From NCBI RefSeq assembly GCF_023343835.1, contig NC_064437.1:51162972-51226971 (forward strand): a stretch of DNA of 64,000 bases, written 5' to 3'. The position numbers and the translations under genes are program-made. The stretch comes from Lagopus muta (taxonomy: Eukaryota > Chordata > Aves > Galliformes > Phasianidae). Shown in pieces: positions 1-13,400 of the stretch. Each line of letters opens with the position of its first letter. Positions within the stretch are counted from its first letter, which is position 1. The notes beneath the pieces are model-generated. The model did not search any database and had not been told where the DNA came from. It was given only the letters and a program-made list of their open reading frames with translations.

Positions 1-1394
1 AGCTTCCAAAAGGCGAAAAGTGGTCAAGGTAGGTGTTGCTTTTCAGTTTGGCACCAGGCTCCCAACAAGAGGAAAACAACCTAACAAGACAAAAACAGCT
101 TGTGGTAAATATAATAGCTGGCTGCCTGAACAATAGCAATTAGGACAACAGCCTAAATCCTGTGGTGTCTCTGGAAAATGCGTGAATGATCTTGCTAGTC
201 TGCTGATAAAGAGTTTAAATTAACATGCATTAGCATCCCTAGGAGTCCCAGAGCAGACCCAAAATGAGAAATTGTTCAACTGGTGGTTTTTAGTGAAGCA
301 GCACTTTAAATTTTTCATTGTTTTATGTGTGCTCTTGAGTGTGGCCTCAAGGACAGAGGTCCAAAATGGGCATTTAGGGGGTTGGAGGAAGGTCAGGAGC
401 AAGTGGGAGAAGTAACAGGTAGAAGGAATTCTGTTTAAAAAGTCTTGCCCTAACTGGATAAGGGAATTTATTAATTCAATTGATTCAACTTTTCCTGCTC
501 ATTAGAAACCATACAGCATAGACTGTTACGAGGGGTGGACCCTTCCAATGTCTCCAGTGGCACAGTGTACTACCACCTACTAGAACATGCAATATTTTGT
601 ACTATACATGAATATTAATCAGTACATTTACGAACATCTGCATTTGAAATAGCAAAGAAAGGTCAACCTTTTCTAAACAGTAACGGCAAACACTCCCCCT
701 TTTCACCCACCAAATCCAAAAAAGCTTTTTGAGTGCACTTTTAGGGTGGTGCGATATTCCACAAAGCAGAACTACACAAAACTTCCAGTTTTCACAGTGT
801 AAATGTCTACGTGTGAAGTGCTGTATGACTGATTCATATCTACAAACTTGACTCAGACCACTGATTATCCATATTGAGTAACTAAAGCCATTTTCCCTCC
901 ACTACCACAGTGAAAATTGAGGCATTCCTCATAAGGCAACTTTCTTCAAAATATAGTTATTTTCAAAGTGGAAGAATTTCGAACTGGCATGACAGTTGAG
1001 ATCGAATCCTGACTTTCATTTTTGCTGTATAATCAAAGTGAAAGAGAAGGGAAAGAAAGTTCGGCTTTAGTTAAACAAACAAACCCTCACTTTTGAGAAA
1101 TGTCTTGTTTTCTGCCTGGTAGCAAGAGTTTGCTTGCAACTTAAAGCCCTGACAAAACTCAAGATCAAAGCCCAGAGCAGTATGTCCTACGTCCTCAGAA
1201 AATTTCCTTAGCTACACCAAGTGACTGGTAGGGCTTATACAGCCTCTCCTGTGGGAAACACAGTCGGAGGAAGGAATTGACGACGAGAAGACAACAAAAC
1301 ACCTCTCGGGTTTCCTTGGCATGACAAGGCAGATAGGCCAGCGACGGAATAAGAAATGCATTATTTCAGTTCACTGAAGGACCTTCAGAAAAGG
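1..1394. other. Intergenic, nothing recognised
   Basis: AT-rich DNA with short chance open frames only. In the conserved vertebrate order the next gene on this side would be EXOC6, but no exon of it is visible here. Confidence 0.6.
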
Positions 1395-1460
1395 ATCATA
1401 GAATGATTTCGGTTGGAAAGGACCTCACACCCTCTCTAATCATCCGCACAGGTTCAGCCT
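1395..1460 (-). mobile_element. CR1 3'-end fragment (antisense)
   Basis: TCATAGAATGATTTCGGTTG followed by GAAAGGACCTCACA is the reversed CR1 3' terminus. The body is truncated or too diverged to follow beyond about 1,460. Confidence 0.75.
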
Positions 1461-4400
1461 CTGTACCTCCCTTCTGCCTCTAGGACATCTTCTCTCTGAT
1501 CACAACACTGGCTCCTACAGCAGTTGTTTGATGTAGTTTGGAGTAATCTGTGGGCTGAGGAGCATTTCAAATGAGGAAGAAAAAAAAAAGGAAAAAGTTG
1601 TTTTTACCCATGTTATATTGACATATTATTTCACAAGTAAGAAAGAGAGCAGACATCATTTACTGCCAAATATATATATATATATTTAACAGATGTTAGT
1701 AAGCAGAAAGAGTGTTACATCATGGATCTGAGGGCAGATACCAACATAAAATTCACATTCTCAGTTTTGCATCACCTGTGTCATTAAAACACCCACCTTA
1801 AGCACGTGGGAAGGGGCAGAAATGGGTATTGGGCTCCACAGCAAACAGACATTTACAAGCCACCATGAAAGCAGCCTGTGCTGAGTAAAAAGGCCAATAT
1901 AAACAAATCAGATACACAAGGGGCGTGGAAGAGAGTGGTATTGAAACCCAGAGTCAGCACAGAGGAGCTGTTGCTCAGAAGAGAAGTATTGCTACACAGT
2001 TTGAATAGGCTTCCTGTGGCTGCCCATGAAGACTAGCATCTGGCAAGGCAGCCTGCTGTACTGAAGAGGGAACTCCTTTATCAGGGCTACAGAAAATAGA
2101 AACAGCCGCAAAGGTGGGAGAGCAGGTTCACAAGCCCTAGCTGAGCTTTTACTGCTGTTCTTATGCTCTTGGACATGGTATCTCAATCTTTTTTGACACA
2201 CAATTCTGTGGGTAGCCTCATATCATATCAGATTTTCTCAAGTCGACTAAAACATACGAATTCAAAGCTCTAAAGGGTGTTTTTGCAATGCAAGCATGCA
2301 TAGCACTAACTTATACCAAGTGGATCTCTGTTGAGTTTGGCTTACAGTGTACAATTAAAAAAAAAACCAAGTAATATTTTGGTTTTTCAACATAGTTTAC
2401 ATAGTAAAAACAGGCAAACCATGTCACTTTTAAAAAGAGTGATAAATTTAAAAACAAGAAGTGAAACAGTGCAGATACCTGAAACTACACCAATTCTGCT
2501 TGCTTTGCTACACTACCAACAGAAATAGCTCTGTCCTGTTTAGATAGACTTTGTTTTGTTACATGACTGCATATGCAGCGAAGTGATATCAAGTCCTGAG
2601 GGTCCACTCCTTTGATGAGTTAAGCACACAAAGGCCCACATTTTGATGCAATCTGATATCATATATTTAAGTCCTAGACAAACTGCAACTGTGAGGAAGT
2701 GATAAACAGAACTTCCTGCACAAAGCTGCCTGAGATAACACTTTCCATGGACTGGAAAAAAAGAGACATGATTGCTACAGAACTAAAAGGGAACTGTTCT
2801 GCTCTTAATAAATAACCCTTTCTTTTTCACGTGGCTATTGCAAAAGCCAAGGCACAAGTGACTAAGATTCAGCAAGCAGCTGAGTGGTGCTACTCACACA
2901 TTTCTGAAGTGATTCTTTGAGGAACTACGGCCAAATTTTGCTCTTCAGAGACGTGTTCTCCTGAAAACTCCAATGCTGCAGCTGGAGGCTTGCAACTCGG
3001 AAACCTTCCAGCTAGTAGTATTCTTACTTACATTAAAAAAAAAAAATCTCAGAAGGAAGCCAACCACAAAATGTTTAACTTGTAAGGAGGAATAAAGAGT
3101 AACTGCTTAAAGTCTATGTTCCCTCCAGTGTAGGAAAAATCCTGTAGAAAACATGACGTGTTGCCACAGTTTCCCCTCAATTTTTCACCAGCATCAACTC
3201 AAAATGCAAGAAATTTAATATATTTATAATTGTTTTGATTTTACTTTGTGAATATTTGAGCAGCTGAATTTTCCTCACAGTAGAGCTTGTGGGGGAAATG
3301 AGCTTCAACTTGTTCTGGTATAAAGAGTCTTTGAGAATTTTTGCCTTGAAGCCGTTATTCTTTTTCTTTCATTTAGTTCTGTGCACATCTTGCTATATTT
3401 TCAGCTCATATTGTTTTTTTCAAAAGCACAGGCTGTGTAACCAGTCCAGAGAGAAGCAACTGCAGCATATTAAAAAGCAATCAAGCGCTACCAATAGCTG
3501 AAGAGTTTTACAACTTCTGCTTCTGTTGCAAATTTATGAAGTAATAGGGGAAACACAACAACAGGCTAAATTAATGCAACAGCTCTGTGGTGATATTCCC
3601 AGAGATCTGCCCTGCACTGTGTTCCTGAACACATAAAGAGTCCTAGTGTGAACATTGCTTCTGGTCCCACTGGACTCTGTGTATTGGGGATCAGACCTAA
3701 AGCTGACCATGATGCATGCACCAAGCTTATGATCTCATCACTGTTGAAGCTGCCATTAGCATGCCTGTGCTGAGCCTGAGCAAACCAAGACAGAGCCACA
3801 AATAACTCCAAATTATTACATATATCACCAAAAATCTTTAAAAGAGTCTTTCTAAGTGGATCGTTTCACCAGTCTGAGTTAGATCACAACCATGGCAGCA
3901 ATCTGTATGCAGGCAGAAAAAGAACAGGAGAATCAGATTTGCCCCTGAAGAAACTGTAAGTGGGAACACAACCCAGCAAATGCTAATGACTATGCAACCA
4001 GAGTAATATACTGCAGAAAATCCCAAGCCTTAAACTGAAATCTTTCACACCCTCAATAGATTCACCATAGCAGGAGATAATTTTCTGGATAGCCTCTTTG
4101 TTGTATACTTGAGAAAAGAACCAAAAGTTGTGGCTGACTATGTGCTCTCTATGCTTTAAGACAGAATAACTGCCATGGTGACAGCAACAGGTTAAATAAA
4201 GTAAATTGAGCAAACGAAAAAATAAACATGCTTGCCAATTTTGTCCTACTTTCATTCCTTCTACAGTATCTTGCGAATACTGAGAGAGTTTGTAATTAAA
4301 AATTGTTTGCTTTACCTTTAATCTTCTAACTTTGTTAGTTTTACTCTGAGCATTTGTACATTCCCACCCCTCAGAGCGATACCTCCAGCAGGTGAGTTAA

Positions 4401-7400
4401 TATAAATCAGTTGGACAGCAAATTGCCTTTTTCAGGTATGAGATGTTACTGAATTACTAAACACACTTCATGAGCTCATGGGCTTCTTGTTCACTTGGGA
4501 ATTATGGTAGAAAGTCATTGAACAAATATTTTTATCATTATCAGAAAGTTTCATTCTCATTACATTGAGTTATCTTGAAAGCACTATTCAGTACAACATT
4601 TGAGTAACTAGTTTATTGTTACTGAGATAGCCTGGTGATAGGCACCTTAGGGAAAAAAAAAAACAAAAAAAACTGGAGCAGTAGACCAAACCAGAAGCAG
4701 CAAATGCCCTCAGTCTCCTCCTCTTTTAATACAAATATAATTGAAAGCCTTCACAGTGGCAGCAATCTCATAATGGGATTGAGTTCTCTATCTCAGCTAT
4801 GGATTAATTATTGATTTTTCGTTTGCAAAAACAATTCAGCAAAGCAGACACTTGTGACTGCACGGCGTGCTCATATGATGTGAATCAGTGGACAGAGGAG
4901 ACTTGTGCGTCAGCAACTAAATGTTAAAACAAATAGAATGTCACTTAAATAGTGCAAAAATAACAAATAAGAAACTATTTGATTTTTAGCATTGCTAATG
5001 GGATACTGTGCCAACTTTGCTCTGCCTAACAAGTCTCAAGAAGCTTCTCCTGGGAATGTTTACATTGTGTTTCTATCCAGGCCTCATATTTGCTTTGAAT
5101 TGTGACAACAGTTTGACCGTTTTCATGTTAAAAGCTTCCTGCCTTTGTCATGAAAAGGGCTTTTCATCAATATCTGTAGACAACAGTCAAAACAGGAATT
5201 CAGGAACACTGCTGCAAACTGTATGAGGACATATCTGGAAACACTTGTTCCCCAGTACCATGTCCACAGCACCCCCTTAGCATAGCTTCAGCACATGCTG
5301 GGACCATGAGCCATACCAAGAACGAAGTAAGAGAGCCTTGGGGCCCAAATCCAACTGCTGCTGCCTGCTTGGAAGGAGGTAGGGTGAGCAGGTGGTGCTG
5401 CAGGAGCCTGAAAACAAAGGACAGAGGAAGCATGGAGAGGGACCTAGAGCAGAAGGACAGGAGGAGAAGGATCTCTCATTCCAACCCATTTTGGCCAATG
5501 TTTGTAGTTATGAAGAGTTATGTTCGGGGTATAGCCTGAGGAATTCAGGATGAACAGTGGGATCTGCCCCATTAACCTTAAGTACACTTTTCAGAGCCCC
5601 TGAGAATGTGGGAGTAGTGCAAAAAATACAAAGTTAGCTATGCTGGCAGTTACAGAAGGTATTTATGCATTTAAAACTTTCAAAAATTATTCATTTTCTG
5701 GTATAATAGATGAAGAATATTGGCAAGAACACTCACATCTTGTTAAGGTATGAAAAGTAATCAGTACAAAACATTTCAAAGAAGTCTCTATGCCTATAAC
5801 ATGTGCATACACGTGTGTGTATGGTAAATGTATGTGATGAAATTTTCACATCTGATATTAGTCTGTTTGGGTTTTGATGTTTCTCATTTAACACTGCAGA
5901 ACAACTTAGAATTTTCACCACTGCCAAGTCAAATAGATTATTTATGTCAAAGGAACTTGGAACATAATACCTCCCACCTATGAGAAACTCTGCATAAAGG
6001 TAAGACCACGTACGAGACCAAAATAAAAACTGGTCAGGCAGAAGTCTGAGTGTCTTTCCCTGGAAGAATTATTTACCTCAAAATTTTAGAGCACTGAAGA
6101 GAAATCGGAAAGTCTGATTCGCATCTCAGATTGTCTTAGTTGAGTAATGAATAGTCTGAACTTCCTTTTTTTTTTTCTTCAGTGTAGTCAAATAATGATT
6201 ATGCAAAGTGTACAATTCTAAACAGCTAATTAAACAGCAGCCCCGAATCTTTACAGCTGAATAAGCTACTTTAAAAAAAAAAAAAAGCCAGAAACAGTGC
6301 TACTTGTATAACTTCTTCTAAAAAACAGGACCAGCTACTTGTAGTTGTTCACCTCTCCACACATTTTACCTGAGCAAATAGTCACCACCTACAAGACTCT
6401 GAGCATTTTTCTATTAGAGCATTTTCCATCTGAAGGTTTCAGGCAAGGTACTCTATTTTTTAATGGAAGCCATCAAGAAAGTAAAAAGAGTAATGCAAAC
6501 AACTGCAATAGATACCAGAGAGCCAAGATGCATCTTCACTCAGAATGAAAGCATAACCAAATTACATAGTACCAAAGAGACAAGAAAGCCTTACCCTTTT
6601 CCAATGGTAATTTTAGAACAGCCTTCAAGTCAATTGTGCCTTCTTCCCAGCAGATAAATACAGAAACTTATGCAATATATTTATTCCCATTTAACTAAGA
6701 TTCGTACACTTCGAGACTCGTGGCAATATCTCCCAATAGCTACTAAGTAAAAGGCTGCTTTTTGAACACTGCCCTTGAGTTAAGCTTGACACCTGGGATT
6801 ATATAATTGCAGCAGCCTTATAGTGCAACAGCAGAAACATTCTCCAAAATCAGTCCATCTGTCTGCAGTTTGTAAGCAGTGATCTTGACAGTTACTACAA
6901 TCTACTCTGGAACAAACAAAAGCAGTAGCAGGAGTTATTTTAATGCCTATTTGAAAAGCCCTGTGATCTTCTGGACATCCATTAGTCAAGCATCATTTCT
7001 TCAAAGTTCATTAAAAAAAACAACCAAATGTTGCAATAAGAGTCACCTTTCAGTAGTTTGTAGTACTTTTTTTTTTTTTTGAAACCTGGAGAGAACCTGA
7101 AATAAAACAATTCTCATTCAAGCACCACATTAGTCCAGTCACAGAAGGTTGCTTCCTCAACAATGTAATTTAATGCTTTAGCTGCTCTTTATACACTCTA
7201 ATGGATGCACTTAACTATGAAAAAACAGACATGGATACCTATGAACTGTTTTAGTAGGAGCAGCACCCATGATAGCATTTTAATCAGATGTGGAGCTGTT
7301 TCTCTTTCTAGTTGCCATTATTGTAGACAGTTGTATTTAAACTTGAACTCTGAACAAAGTTATCAGGCACCTAAAGAATAAAGCATTGTGTCTATAAACG

Positions 7401-10400
7401 TATAGGAGTAATACTTGACTCATATGGGTCATATTGCTTTGTTAGGAAATACTTGTTAATATCTTATTTGGATTTGGACACCATCTTCTTAAACCCATCA
7501 TAACAATTTCATTTTCAGAAACGTTTTAACATTTAACTTTTTGTCCACATTTGCATATACTTAATGGTGCATATCACTTATTATTTTTGGGATATACACT
7601 AAAAATAATCAAAATATGAAAGCATGAGGTGATTTAGAAATAACAAAGACAGCGTAAAGCTTTTCATATCTTTTATGACATCAGTGCTACTTTGTGCAAT
7701 AGGATCAAATATCAGATTTGTACTCTGACAGCCAGCTGACTCAAGTACTTAGTATTTATTGTCCTGTTATCTCTAAGTGGGCTCCTCAACAGCAGAGAAA
7801 ACTATGTGAGACATTCTTGAGACTGTGTTTGACTAACTTGCTTGCCTATGTCTCCAGGGTGTTAAGTGAAGTCTGTCACTGTCCCAGAAAAGTTATTTAG
7901 CTCCTCAGCTTTCACAAACTTATATATCCTCATTATCTGCCATTTCACTTGAGGAGTGCAGAAGACCTGAGCCATGGCAGCTAATGAGTTTATGCAGAGC
8001 ACAGGGATGAGGTGCCAAGCTTGCTCTTCCCCTGAAAAACCATCACTCAGGTGTGGATACAAAGATGGCTGTCAGAGCATAATCTGGACATAGTTTTTCC
8101 ACTAATTCAAACCACTTCATCAGAAAAAGGCTGACTAGAGGATTTCTGCAAATTGTTGTTTCCTGAGACACCGATTTTCAGGTCACAAAACTTTCATCAC
8201 AGGCAAAATTCACTGTTACAGAGCATGGTTAACCGGAGCATCATGAGGTTACACAGGTCACAGGGCTCACTGATGTTACTTACCAATCTCTGGAGATGCA
8301 CTGTTGAAACTTAGGCTTCCTGAAAACGTTGGCTAGCGTGCAGAGATGCTGTGGCTGAAAGGAGCAGCTTTGCCATTGTTCAGGTGTGTGATCTTACTGC
8401 ATCTCTGAGAGTGAGCAGCCATGAAACCACATGACCAGTTAGATCAGGAAACTTCAGCTGAAATTAACCTGAAAAAAAACACAAATAAAGTGGTTAGTTT
8501 TCACTAGCATGAGTTATCACAAAGTGTATGGAGACAGTGACTGGGGAGAGAAGAACCAGAAAATCCTTTTTGACTGCAAAATGTCTTACAGCAATGCCAG
8601 AACAATTGGAAAGGGATTGTAAGCTACCACAAGCTAGTAGGAGCATTTACAAGAATATAGAACTGGGCTGTTTAGAAATAATATACTGGCCATATGCTTC
8701 TACACTGTTTCCTGATGAGGATTCTAAAAACTCAGTGAAGCTCACAAACAGCTCCTTGGTAAATATCATCACTCCAGCCTTACAGGAATGAATCTAAGGG
8801 TGAAACACGGGCCATTTATTTGAAACAAAAAGCAAGTTTGTGGAAGACAAATGGAAACAAAAAAAAAAAAAAAATCAAAAACAGCAATTCTTGTTTCCCA
8901 TCACTATGTTAATCAATATACCAATTGTGACCAACTTGCGGAACATTAAGAAATGCCCCCCTGAGTATTTGCTATGAGTTAGGCAAATGAGCAGCTGTGT
9001 CACCACACCAGCACTCGCACGGCTGCACTGAACAGCACATCCCACAGTGGCTGGTGAGCTGAAAGCCCAGAGGGGAAAAGACAGGAACAGAGGAGAGAAG
9101 GCAAATCAGGAAAGACACAGGATAGGAATTAGACATGGAAATGAAACCAAGAGATTTTAACAGCAGGTTCTCAGATGTTGACGAGCTTGCACAGGATCTT
9201 CCTTGTCATGAGATTTAGAAGGGAGCCACTGGTTATTGTGCTGTCTGTCAGCAAGTCAATAAGAATGTGTATCGGCCCACATGCCTACTGCTTGGTTATA
9301 AGAGGGAAAAAAATAATACTACCAAACTAATACTATTGGAGAAGGAAAAGAGATTTTACTTTACCCCACTTCAAAAACAACACATTACATAGTGGTAAAA
9401 TGATCTTTTTCCCTTCTTCAGAGCTTGTACGAAGCCATGCAAAAATATATATTGTAGACTCTGGCATTTCCTTAAGCATTATACACAAATGTAAAACACT
9501 GCTTTCTCTATAGAGTAACAGAAAACAGATTAACACAATTTGAAATGGTTCCTAACTCTGACGTTCCTTTACACCACTTTGGATTTGCACAAATGATGGC
9601 AGAAGATGTGGGGCAATGGATATTCATACCTCACCTGTTTATGTTGCAGATGCTAGTTGGCTGTTAAGTATTTTTATCTTGTGGTTTTATAGCCTCCTCT
9701 ACAACAAATGAGCAAGAAGCCTCTGTCCTCAAAACCATGAAGACTGGAGAGTTTACACAGGCCTGTGAAAGATAGCAAGATCTGATGAGCACACAGCAAA
9801 CAGGCCCACCAAATAAGATTCAGTATGTACTGACTCGTTTTCATCTGTCTTACATTTTAAAAATGTTGTTTATAAAGTGATATTTTCTGAGTTAGAGAGG
9901 TCAACTTGACTTATATTGTAGTAAATTCTATTTTAACCTCTTCAATATTTCTAGTTGCAGTGCAAATATACTCAATTTTAAAGAGGCCCAAACTCTTCCT
10001 GCAGTAAGCTACAAATGAACCATGTTTTTTTTCCTCCAGACCTTAGGTGGTCTCTACTGCTCACTTAAAAAAATAAAAAAAAAAATAAAATAAAATAAAA
10101 GAAACCACAAAATTCATTACAGGAGAGTCTTGGGAAGAATTGAAGGTTATAAACCCAGCTGCCATCCAGCTCCTTCCCCTCACACTGGGGACAGATCTGA
10201 AGTGATTTAATTTTCCTGGCATTTACTGTTTGCTGTGCATGAGCAGACAGGTCTACTCCAATATGAGCACTAGGGAGCCAGAAGATACTCCAGATATCTG
10301 GCCCAGCTAACTATCCAGCCCATTATGGGCACAGGCTTATTTCTTCTTCCTCTCCTCAGAAGCATTTCTAACCACAAATAGAAGAGCTGTTTCATTGAGG

Positions 10401-13400
10401 TAAGCAGCCAAGAGGTTCTCAGCGAGGAAATGGCAGGGCAATAGCGGCAGTCACTGCCACAGGACAAGCCTGTGGGCTCTGGCAGGGCCTTGCACCAAGG
10501 CTTCTGCTCAGCTGCTGCAGAGGAGCTCTCTCAGTGGCATGCAGATCTGTGATCAGTTGTTAAGTGTCAGCAGAAGCCCTGGGAAAGGGAATTGGGTGGC
10601 AGTGGTGACAGGGATGGGACAGAAGCTTTATAGAAGAGAAGGGTGTCCTGAGAAGATATCAGTCCTTCAGTGTTTCACAGACTCCAAGGAAATATCAGTC
10701 TAGAAATTCTAATCAAGGAAGCATCTGGATATCTACTTTTAATGCCTTTCCCAACCAGCTGCTTTGCCAACAGCTTCCTCTTCATTCCTACACCAGGATA
10801 TGCATTTAACTGATCTGTGACATTTAGACAAAATAAGGTCATGAAAGGGAGCTGGGCAATGTTAAAGCCATTTGCCAGGCATGTGATTCCATTGCAGGAT
10901 AGATATGTTTAGAGGACTTCTCCTAGGCAGGAACAAGAGCTGGAAATGGGCTATAACAGCTCGTCACAGGACTTAGCAGCTGCTCTTTCATTAAGCTGCC
11001 TGCTGCATATATCCCAGCACAGCTATAATTTAAGATGCGCTAGCAAACATCGAGAGGTCGTGCCAGGATCTGTATAAGTCACAATACATTATAGAATGAA
11101 AACATGCTCTAAGAGGAGTAATTTTTTATCCTCTGTGCTTTCCTGAGGTGCTCGAAGTGAAATTTTTACAGGAACTTGCTATAACCTAATTTCAGGTGCA
11201 TTTACACAAATTCAGAAGAAACATCCCAGAAACAACAGAGGATCTTTACACTGCCACCACCATTGCATACACCAGAACATAGCCCTCTGAAGAACATCCT
11301 GAGGCCAGACATGGGGAATGCTTAAAAGATTCAACACAACCCAACTGTTTCAGGCAGGAGTTTCTCCTGCACGCTATAAACAATAAACTAAAGGCAACTT
11401 CCTTAAAAGTTTGCTGGAAAGCCATTTATGTCATCATTACAGGCATTTCCCCCAATGTTTTCATCTTTGTTGTTTCAATCTTTGATAGTGCGGGAAGGAA
11501 ATCAGACAACTTGTGGATATTGCTGCTACCCTTCAGTTCTACTGATAATGGTTGTGGAAACATACACACAAGAATAACTTCCTGAATGAAACAATATTTA
11601 GCACGTATAGAAGCTTTTGTTCTTGTTGTCTAGAGAATACATAGTTTTGCGCACTTATGGTGACTTTTAAATGCCCGCAAGGAATACCACTAGAACATAT
11701 TAATAATCTCTTTGAGAAGAAAAAGAAAAAAAGCAGTCAAATCAAGTGTTGTGTTCTTCCCCCTCCCCCTAAGCAGAAAGGACAAATAGATACACACTAG
11801 CTTCATTTTACTTAAGCCAGTTGTGTCATACAGGAAGCGTTACTCATTCTAAATTTGATGTTGAATTATTTTTCAACAACCAAGATGAGCACTGGACATA
11901 ACTTCACTCCTTTTTGCTTCATAATCTTGGATAGATTTTTCAAGACAAGAAGCTGGCACGTCTGCCAGCTGAAACACATTCATTTGCAGAAGTGAAAATA
12001 CAAGGCTTTTATTTTCCTGCACTCCAAATTAAAGAAATTCTGAGTGATCTGGTTGAACACAAGCATTAAAAGAAAAGAAGTTCCTGAAGAGTATAGTCAT
12101 AAAAATAAGAGTTTGCTTTGATCGTTGTTATTGTTTTATTTTGCTTTAAAGTAAGATATGTTTCCTTAAGTGACTTATATTCTTATAAGATAAAAATAAC
12201 TTGAGAAATAAAAATAGCCACACTGCCAAAAATAGCAGATAACTACTATGGTGGATAAAAGGAAAGAGAGCAAAAATAAACCAAAATGATGGATAAAAAA
12301 AGGGCAAATCAAATCAGTTTTTTACAACTTCTTACACTTACCTGTTTCTTTAATCATAAATGTTAAAAAACAACAAGGACATCACTACTGTTCATTTCAG
12401 GTCTTCAGAATAGAGGCAAGGAAACAAAGTGGGCCAGAGGAAGTAAATTAAGTAAGAACAACAAGATAACAGGTGTTTCTTATTTTTGTTCATGGTAGGT
12501 GAGTAGTAGGCTCGTCATTTCCTGAGACAAAATTCAGACAGCGATTTCTAAGAAATCAGGGGCTTTGTAACTTTATTAAGCTTAACTTTTCCTTTCTCTG
12601 TGCTGGAATATGAAGAATTATTGGATAATCATACTACGTTACCTAATTAGCAGTTTGGAGCTTTAGGATACATGGCAGTGAGCTCACACAGCTTACTGCA
12701 AAGTGCTCTCTAATTTTGAACTTGTGCAAAATTGGCCTGGTACTGGTGTTTCATAATGGGTTAAAGACAGCAACATCTTTCCTTTTCAGGCCACTGTGTA
12801 ATGTAGTTATCCAGCTCATCTGAACTGGGTTGAGTCTGACAATGAATGGAAACGAAGTATACAATCTGATGCAATAAACAATGCAATACATGGAGCTGGT
12901 GACACCTCTCTGTCCTGGGTCAAGTCTATGTCTCTTTGCTCACTTTCTACTGCATAAACAGATGCCAGAAAGGTGACTCTCTGTGTGTCAACCTCACACA
13001 TGAAAGCTGCTGAGACAGTGAGATCACAGAGACTTTGCTTGGGTGTCATCCTGGAAAAACAGAAATACTGAATAAAAGGTACCAGGACTTTCAAGTGAAT
13101 AAAGAGCCAATCCCATGAGCTCAGTGGCCTCTGCTGACTAGCACTGATGAGTCCTCAAAATTTGATTTCGCAGCAGCTCAGCGAAGGAAAGATGCTGTGC
13201 CACTGGTCCCATGGGCTCAGCAGGTTCTCATAAGGATGTCATGATAGCAGAAGTTCTTACCTTCAACCCACTACACTGCTATTTTTGCCTCAACAGCAGC
13301 TCAGGAAATTAAGCTGTGTTAGAGAAGTGGTAGCATCATCTGGAAGACCTGGGGCACAGGAACAACGCAGCCACCTCGCCTTGTCAAACACTGCACACAG

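Noticed and set aside
1-1394. EXOC6 exons at the left edge
   Set aside because: Expected downstream of HHEX by synteny, but no EXOC6-like coding sequence is visible.
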